Source of the DNA: Hepsetus odoe
Taxonomy: Eukaryota > Chordata > Actinopteri > Characiformes > Hepsetidae
Reading direction: 5' to 3'
DNA length: 64,000 nt
Assembly: GCA_017165825.1 (NCBI GenBank)
Contig: CM029378.1
Span: 20,170,682-20,234,681, forward strand
Shown one piece after another: positions 56,788-64,000 of the stretch. A model generated the notes under the pieces. The model made no database searches. It was not told the origin of the DNA and worked only from the letters and a program-made list of their open reading frames with translations. A program made the position numbers and the translations under genes. Within the stretch, counting starts at the first letter, position 1, and each line of letters begins with the position of its first letter.

Positions 56788-56954
56788 CAGGGGTGTCGAA
56801 CTCCAGCCCTGGAGGTCCAGCACATTTTGATGATTTCCCTCTTCAAACACACTAACTACACCCACCACTAAGTGTGAACCAGGTGTGTTTAAGGAGGGAA
56901 ATCACCAAATTGTGCTAGACTCTGGCCCTCCAGGACTGGAGTTTGACACCCCTG
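56788..56954. mobile_element. Palindromic hAT-like MITE
   Basis: 167 bp with termini CAGGGGTGTCGAACTCCAG and CTGGAGTTTGACACCCCTG, inverted repeats of roughly 40 bp. Flanks CTCTAGTG and CATTAGTG are an apparent 8-bp duplication with two mismatches, the length used by hAT transposases. No coding capacity. Confidence 0.85.
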
Positions 56955-57728
56955 CATTAGTGGTTGTAATAATTTTTTAAATCTCATAATAGCTCCTTGA
57001 CTTTTACTGGCACAGCTTTTCTCCTCATGTTGATCAACTACAGACTCCAAATAGTAGAAGCAAGCCTAGACATCTTAACCCTGCACTAATGAACAATAAA
57101 ACACACCTAAGTAAGCACAAACACCTGAGAAGCCAACTGTCTGAAACATTATGGTGCACTGAAATGAAGGGGACAACAACTGTTTCTACAAGGTACAACT
57201 GAAATGTATGCAAATAACTAATGTCTGGAATGAGCACTTTAATCATGTCTGAATAGTACGATTACAAATTTTAACTGAGAAGCAGAAGGGCTCAAGGAAA
57301 AATGTGTCTTGTTCACCATTATGGAGGGCGCTGTATATTCAATATTGATTTGTTTCAGTGATGCAGGGATGCGCGCTGCACAATATTGCTTATTACTTGC
57401 TGTAAATGTTTTGGACTATGGAATACTGAGGGTCTGTTGTAACGGTATACAAATAATCCCTCAAGGGAAATGTCAAAACCCTGGTTATTGGGTTACCACC
57501 ACAGTGTCTTTTAAAGCCATATTAGTCTTTTATGATTGTAAGGAACAAACCAAAACAAAACCTCAAGAAAAAAAAAGACAGGTCTGGGCTGGTGGACAGG
57601 GAGACGACTGGGCTAAGGGTTTGGGCCATGGGAGCAGGCATGGCATGAGACATGGGGCTGGATGCGGGGCAAGACTGGGACATATGGACATATTGGGGAG
57701 GGGGCACAGGAAGAGACATATATATATA
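56955..57728. other. Non-coding stretch with a G-rich low-complexity patch
   Basis: At about 57585-57700 the plus strand is rich in GGGCATGG and GACATGGGGC-like short units, possibly a decayed minisatellite. The open frame over it shows only Gly/Arg/His bias. Confidence 0.4.
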
Positions 57729-58170
57729 GAGTACTGTGCAAAAGTTTTAGGCAGGTGTGAAAAAATGCTGTAAACAAAGAATGCTTTCAAACAGCTTTCT
57801 AGGTACACTTGCACACAGTTTTTTTTTTTAAGGAACTCGGCTGGTAGGTTGTTCCAAACATAACTGTGTTTCAGCCTACGTGTGAAGTGTGATCATCAGC
57901 ACCTGTTTGGTAAAATTGTATGATCATACACCGACTACAATCCTACAAATTCCCTGACTTTGTGCAAGTGTACCTATAAGAATTGATGCTGGTTTGAAGG
58001 CAAAAGGTAGTAACACCAAATATTGATTTGATTTAGATTTTTCTTTTGTTCGCTCACTTTGCATTTTGTAAATTGATAAAAATAAACAATCATTATTTAT
58101 ATTTCTAAAAGCATTCTTTGTTTACAGCATTTTTTCACACCTGCCTAAAACCTTTGCACAGTACTGTATA
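57729..58170. mobile_element. Palindromic Tc1/mariner-type MITE, copy B
   Basis: Left end GTACTGTGCAAAAGTTTTAG and right end CCTTTGCACAGTACTGTA, with the same inverted inner blocks as copy A. A TATATATA run precedes the left end. Confidence 0.85.
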
Positions 58171-58477
58171 TGTTCGTTATCTCTTTTTATGCACGGATCA
58201 TTATCTCATAGATATCTCTATTTATGAGGGGATGCTGGATGATGGTTTGACCTCCGCAGCGTCTCTCAATTAAGTCTCTGCTGGGGGACGATCGAAAAGA
58301 ACTTGGCCAGCTTGGCCAACCTCCGGTCATTGTATAAATAGAGGGCTTGCTCAAGCTGGTCAAGAACCTCATGACCTTCCCGCAGGTCAGTGTCATTTCC
58401 ACGTCCCAGCCAGGCTATTAGCACCCCCTCAAAGGTTATGAGGTAAATCTCAACTTGCTACATCCATTTTTAGGTGA
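58171..58477. other. Unplaced GC-richer segment
   Basis: Between a MITE and a SINE. The minus strand hints at a coding relic (a D-R-x-x-A-K-L-A-K-like block near 58300) but frames are broken and I cannot name a family. Confidence 0.25.
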
Positions 58478-58678
58478 GTCACGGTGTAGTGGTAGGATAA
58501 TTGCCTATGGACCTATGGCTCAAGAGGTCCCAGGTTCGAATCCCACCTCTAGCACTACCATCACTGGGTCCCTGAGCAAGACCCTTAACCCTGAGTGTCT
58601 CCAGGGGGGCTGTCCCTGTAATCAGGACATGGAAGTCACTCTGGATAAGAGCATCTGCTAAATGCCACAAAAAGTAAA
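58478..58678 (+). repeat. tRNA-derived SINE, family II (V-SINE-like)
   Basis: CGGTGTAGTGGTAGGATAAT (A box), GGTTCGAATCC (intact consensus B box), central CCTGAGCAAGACCCTTAACC and tail CACTCTGGATAAGAGCATCT then GCTAAATG. It is the best-preserved copy of this family in the window. Confidence 0.88.
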
Positions 58679-60175
58679 TGTGTAGTGGGACTGACTGGAT
58701 ATAATAGCAGAGTCGGGATGACATAAAGGGTTTCATTATGAATAAACTTAAAACACATAAGTATTAACCAAACACAGTACTCGCGTAAACCATGAAACAA
58801 AGGCCTCAACGACACAAAGGAAAACAATGACTAACAGCTCTGCCCTGACTCAATGAAAAAAGAACATTTTAAAAACAAAAAAAAAGAAAAAGTAAAAACT
58901 GTTAAATTCGGGGCGGTTCAACAAAGAATGTCTTTTGGAAATAGGAAAATAACTTATGATTTTTCCCAGCTTTGATGTTCCTGAGGAGTGTTTGGAAGGC
59001 TATGTGCTTATTCACGCCAATCCCTTTTTTTTTAGGTTCAAATATTGCAGATCAGTGCCAGTTAAAGGGTTCATCAATGTTTTTGATATATTTTAAGATT
59101 AATAATTCAAGAAAAATATTTTTTTTTACACTCCTGACATGTAGCTATTTAATGGCAATGATTTTTTTTCTTGCAGCCCAAGGGATGATTGCCATTACCC
59201 TGCTTCACTCGAGACAGCATGAAAAATCCATTTGGAGTTATTATGTTAAGTGCATGAGTGAGGAGCAATGTACTGTTGCTCAATTTCTCTTCAATACCAC
59301 ATACAAGGCCACACAGGATGGACTTTTGGCCACATTTTACCAAACACTTCTAATTGTACTTGGACAAATGAATGTGCATGTGTGAGCTCCTTTGCTGTGC
59401 TGAAATCCATTAATGCCCAACTGTTTGTCTTTACTGGTCCACTTCATCAGCTGAACCCATCATTCAACAGTAAAAGGCTTTGATCCATTTTGATTTTCTG
59501 TATTAAAAGGCCTAACAGTGGCAGTCCCTGTGGGTTCAGCTGGTCTGCAAGTAGATATTGCTTGATTTGCATTTGACTTAAACACCAAGCCGTTTTTTCC
59601 ACAGCTTGGTTTTAAAATGTAGGCAATGACTAGGCACTTCAGTGCATGGCAAGCACAGTAATATATAGTTGTGATGTATACAGAGCATATCAAACATCAA
59701 GGTCATATTATAGCACAGACTTCGCTTTTGGATAATCTACACGGACAGTACTACCATACGGTACTATGAAATCAATGGCTGCATGGTCACGGGTCACGCT
59801 AGATGAAAAAATAACATTGTTGTTTGTCGGTGCAATTGCTGCAATAAAGTGAACACTGCATTGTAACATTAGTTTATTGAGAATTGCTCATCCTTCTCCA
59901 GCCTCCTTAAATTCTCAACAAAACCATTAGGCAGCAGTGGTCATGAAAGGTCATGGGGACTGAAAGATGTATGTTTAAATGCAGTTTCATTTCATTAAGG
60001 TACACTGTGTGCTGTGTTGTGTTGTGTTTCCCAATAGTCACTTTGATATTACAATTTCTTTTAAAGTCTAAAATTTATATAGCAAATATATTCAGATTTT
60101 TGCAGTCTAGAGACAAAAAATGGTTTTACCTTCTCTGGTGGGTGGCTCTCCCAGACGGTATCCTGGAGCCCCTGA
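58679..60175. other. Non-coding stretch
   Basis: A T-rich tract followed by CTTGCAG near 59165-59178 resembles a splice acceptor with about 200 bp open behind it, but without family resemblance. A SINE tail fragment lies at 59995-60045. Confidence 0.35.
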
Positions 60176-60176
60176 A

Positions 60177-60233
<57 letters not shown>
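60176..60233. repeat. (GA)n microsatellite
   Basis: About 27 GA units after GAAAGAGAGAAAG. Confidence 0.96.
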
Positions 60234-60236
<3 letters not shown>

Positions 60237-62618
60237 TTGCTGTGTTCTATAAACAAATTATGCCTATAAAGCAGTAAGTAGTATAGAACATGTGTCAGTC
60301 TAGGTGTTTGTCTTTGTATCTTCCCGGTGAGGGACTGGTGACTTGCCCAGGGTGTTTCTCCACTTTTTGCCCTCTGACTGCTTGGATTAAGTGGCTCACT
60401 TAAAGGACAGATTTATGAATTTACACTAGAATTCAAGCCCTGACAGAGATGTTTACACAATATTAAGCTGGCAGCTTAAATTTTATGTCTGTTTAATGTC
60501 ATTCTTTCCCTTAAGCTAACTACTTTTTTACAAGAACACCTTAAAAAGTCATTGCTGAATGTATTTTAATCCAATATGTTTATAGTATTAACAATAAATT
60601 CAATAAAATGGAAAATAAATGGGCAGTAATTGTTTACTTTTATCATGCAGGGCTATTGACAGTTGGGACTAACATCTTAAGTCACCTCTCATTTGCCATT
60701 ATTTGGCAGGGGAATCACCTTTTAATGCAAACTAACCATTATTCCTGTTCAACTGCCTTATCGCTGACATATCAAGTGCATTAAATGCAAGAAATGGGAA
60801 CTAATGTTTTACAGTGACAGGCTACAAAGCGCCTAAAGATAGAAGGCTCTAGATAAAATGACTTCAAACAGTGAGCATTCAGCATCACCAGTTAATTAAT
60901 TACCAGCTTGATCATCTGGAATCATCTACACCTGTTTCTTCACCGCTTTGTGTCTTCAGTTAGATGGTTTTGTTCTGATTTTTTTTTTGTTTTGTTTTCT
61001 GTTTTGTTCAAGCAAAAAAGCAAGACTCTGAAACTGGTCAGGTACAGGGACTGGACTTAAAATGAGAGCCAGTATCTTTTCTAGCATTCTTCAACAACAC
61101 ATTATAAATACATTTGAGAAATCTGGCTGTCTGGGGACAAAATATGAAGAAATGTGGGGGGCATAACACTTTTGCACAGCAATGAAACTGCAAATACGTG
61201 ACATTATTTTTATATTCAGCCAGTGATAAGCAGGCAAATTCAACTCAGCATAATGTATTATGTTTACTTTTCAATTTGATTTATGGCATGCCATGACCTA
61301 TTTTAGGCTAAGGTTAATACATTTTTGAAATTATGCACAGATATGGATAAAAGTGGGCTTGAGGCCCCCCAGTAAAGGACAAACACCTTTATGGACAGCA
61401 CAACATCACTCTATATCAAAGTAATGTGAGCAAAAGAATGAAAACTCTATCTGTGTTAGTAATAAACCATTAACTTGGTTTTGTCCTGTAAAGACTTAAA
61501 CACCACATTATTGACTCAATCTAACAATATTTCATTAATATTAATAATCATATAAGTACATGTTGTGAATTATTCAGGTTTTATATTGAAAAAAGTATAA
61601 TTGACAGCATTGATATCTGTAGTACTATCTAGTGCTAATGGTAATAGAAAATTAAAGAAAATAATAAAATGTCATTGGGAAAAAAAAGGTCATGAATCCT
61701 GTGAAGGGACAGTTTTGTCAGGAAGCCTCATGTTCTAAGTACTAAGTAGAGAATGGATGTTTTTGTCGGAGCAGCAAAGCAGACTGTGGCAACTGAGTCA
61801 AGCACCTTTTCATGTGCTGGGGAAAAAAGGAAAAAAAAACAAAAAAACAAAACAAAACAAAAAAACAAAAGCTATCCTACAACTACCCTACAAAATATAA
61901 AACACAACTAACACCCACATCCTGCCTCAGTCCCTCTTGCTTCCTTTTTATTTCCTGAGAAAAATTGACAGGCCATAGTGAAACCATCAGCAACACCTTA
62001 AAATACCTTATTGATCAATATTTTCTCTGCAATCCTCTCTGTTAATGACCTTGGCATAGTGGTTACCAGAGGCTGTTTCCTGGTTCATCCTTCTGAATAA
62101 CAGAAGAAATGGCCCAAACTGCAACTGCTTATTTTTTTTACTTGAACATGATTTAGGTCTGAAATTCTCAGGGGATTCCACTAATTCTGGGCTAGCCAGC
62201 CATTGCAAATTGATTTCTATATGTTGTAGGCCTAGTGTAGCGGGCCTAGCAGCGCACCACTGCCTGAGCGTGAGGAAGGAAACAAGGAAGATATTTTTAA
62301 ACATAAAAGTCAAACGGGAAATTGCCATTGAAAATTGTATTAGGCAAAGCATGTGCCAACTAGAGTCCCAAAGCTAGGAAAGGAGAGATGCTCTGGTGCC
62401 TTCACTGCTCCTATTTGAAGTAACCCCACTATTAAACTGAAGAAATGCAAATGTGCATTATGGAGATCGGGACTGGGTATTATCTGAATGTTGATGAATG
62501 ATCAAGATGCTCAAGAAATTTACTGTTTGTAAGAGCAGCACATGAAAAAAAAAATCTGTAAAGCATCTTTAGGGGACCAATAAAGTGTTTTGTGGAACAG
62601 TTCTCCACACTTTCCTAT
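60234..62618. other. Non-coding stretch
   Basis: A family III tail fragment at about 60318-60395 (GGGACTGGTGACTTGCCCAG ... GGATTAAGTGG) and an A-rich CAAAA tract at about 61825-61870. No gene recognised. Confidence 0.45.
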
Positions 62619-62635
62619 ATATATATATATATATA

Positions 62636-62880
62636 CAGTACTGTGCAAAAGTTTTAGGCAGGTGTGGAATAAATGCTGTAAACAAAGAATGCTTTCAAAA
62701 ATGGAAGTGTTAATCATTTATTTACATCAATCAAAAAAATGCAGTGAATGAACAAAAGAGAAATCTAAAACAAACCAATATTTGGTGTGACCACCCTTTG
62801 CCTTCAAAACAGTATCGATTCTTCTAGGTACACTTGCACACAGTTTTTGAAGGAACTCGGCTGGTAGATGTTCCAAACAA
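62636..62880. mobile_element. Tc1/mariner-type MITE, copy C, left half
   Basis: CAGTACTGTGCAAAAGTTTT starts directly after a TATATATA run. The inner block ATTTGGTGTGACCACCCTTT is present, but the element stops at the TA tract at 62880; the right inverted half is missing. Confidence 0.83.
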
Positions 62881-62906
62881 TATATATATATATATATATA
62901 TATACA

Positions 62907-62945
<39 letters not shown>
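62881..62945. repeat. Compound (TA)n(CA)n microsatellite
   Basis: About 12 TA units then about 18 CA units, at the breakpoint of MITE copy C. Confidence 0.95.
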
Positions 62946-62952
<7 letters not shown>

Positions 62953-64000
62953 TATTGAAATATTGAGTAATATATAATATAAAGATAATATTGCTTATTG
63001 TGATAATATTGCTTAGCAGGGCTCTGATCTTACATCTTCAGCCTTGTGACTAGAAAAGGAAGAGTCAGTCCCCAACACAGAGAAATCAAATATTCAATTA
63101 ACTAATTTTTATTCTGTTTAGTCAGTACCTATTATTATGATTTGCATATTCTACTATTAGACAAATGAGATAAACATGAGAGTTCACTCTTGCCCCTAAT
63201 AGCTGGAAACCAGTTCAAACATGTATTTTTAGTAATAAAAGCTAAATTCACTACAGTGTCCCTGCTGTGTCATTTGAAAACACAAGATATATTCCCAATA
63301 ATTATTTAATTCCATAGGTAAAATTTACAGGTTTTCAGTTTTAAGAGTCAAGATTTTTTTTGTTATGTGCAGTGTAAAGGTTCAAGTGCAATGACATAGA
63401 TATTTAGTGGCCTTATTATTGACTGTTAAAAAACAGTCAATATATATTGTAATAGTACAATAAACACAAACTACAATAAATTCAGTTACCTATGTAACTA
63501 ATATCTATGTAAAATAATTATCTAAATAATAAACTAAAACTCTGAAAACACTACATTATGGAGAATCTGAGGTACAAGTGGTTCATGGCAGTAAGTCAGC
63601 ATTAAAAGTCTCACATTGGATTACTGCAGGGAAGAACGTGTTGACTTAACATTTGCTGTAAACTTTGGCTAAGAAATAGGTAGTGGCTGTGCAAAGCAGT
63701 AGTATAAGTGTCAGAAGGACAGAAGGTGACTACACTTCCCATAACTCCAGTCTATAGCAGCACAGTGTGTGCAGATAAGATAATAGGAAATGGAAGAGAT
63801 TGATAGTCCAGAGCAGGAGAATCAATAATCAGTTTTAAAGCCTGTTCAGCAGTCTTATTGCTTTGAGGTAGAAACTGTCATGAAATCTTGTTGCACATGA
63901 TCTGATGGTCTGCAGTCGTTAACCAAAAGACAGGATGGAGAAAAGTTCCAGAGCAGGTAGACTAGAGTCTTTCCTTATGATGACTGCTTTTCCAAAGCAG
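62946..64000. other. Non-coding stretch, possible dispersed repeat at the end
   Basis: Nothing recognised to about 63560. From about 63830 the text (CCTGTTCAGCAGTCTTATTG ... GAGGTAGAAACTGTCATG) resembles a repeat common in fish genomes, but I cannot identify its family. Confidence 0.3.

Noticed and set aside
57309..57773. 154-codon open frame at 57.3 kb
   Set aside because: Low-complexity Gly/His/Arg segment running into the MITE; composition is explained by the G-rich patch.

Overview
This window looks like a stretch of teleost fish nuclear genome with no recognisable intact host gene. The base is AT-rich and full of simple repeats. The dispersed repeats are of fish type: tRNA-derived SINEs, Tc1/mariner remnants and their palindromic MITEs, Rex1-like and RTE-like LINE pieces, and a sushi-like chromodomain Ty3/gypsy element. 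Nothing bacterial (operons, Shine-Dalgarno spacing, CRISPR) is present. I cannot name the species.

Layout. 1-21.2 kb is intergenic or intronic-looking sequence with scattered SINEs, a decayed Tc1 transposase carrying a nested SINE (5.7-6.7 kb), a SINE containing a 38-bp foldback (14.4 kb), decayed LINE pieces (1.3, 4.3, 14.9 and 20.5 kb) and an RTE fragment (18.5-19.2 kb). 21267-26108 is a complete-length Ty3/gypsy chromovirus with 281-bp LTRs and a GACAC target duplication. Its LTRs differ at 4 positions, but its coding region has three visible lesions. 26490-29628 is a near-full-length but broken RTE-type LINE, followed by an (AT)n tract and a palindromic Tc1-like MITE.

The most unusual locus is 32048-35622. 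It has LTR-retrotransposon architecture: TG...CA ends, a TCATC target duplication on both sides, a TATA box, a poly(A) signal, a G-rich tract before the right LTR, and a primer site complementary to the predicted transcript start. It has no protease, reverse transcriptase or integrase. Between the LTRs are a broken gag-like segment, a decapeptide repeat and one long intronless open frame encoding about nine IQ motifs (ASPM-like in style), a long coiled coil and a Ser-rich tail. I read it as a non-autonomous LTR element that captured host coding sequence. The right LTR is internally deleted.

35.6-64 kb is again repeat-rich and gene-free: minus-strand RTE copies at 37.8-40.0 and 45.9-47.0 kb that have lost the RT core, a 5S rRNA pseudogene between two SINEs (44.05 kb), a Tc1 remnant (44.4-45.1 kb), two more Tc1-like MITE copies (57.7 and 62.6 kb), a hAT-like MITE (56.8 kb), and long CA, GA and TA tracts. 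Both LTR elements probably used self-priming of the Tf1/sushi kind, since the predicted 5' end of each transcript is complementary to the bases just inside its left LTR.

Family names come from recall of typical sequences; no database search was possible.
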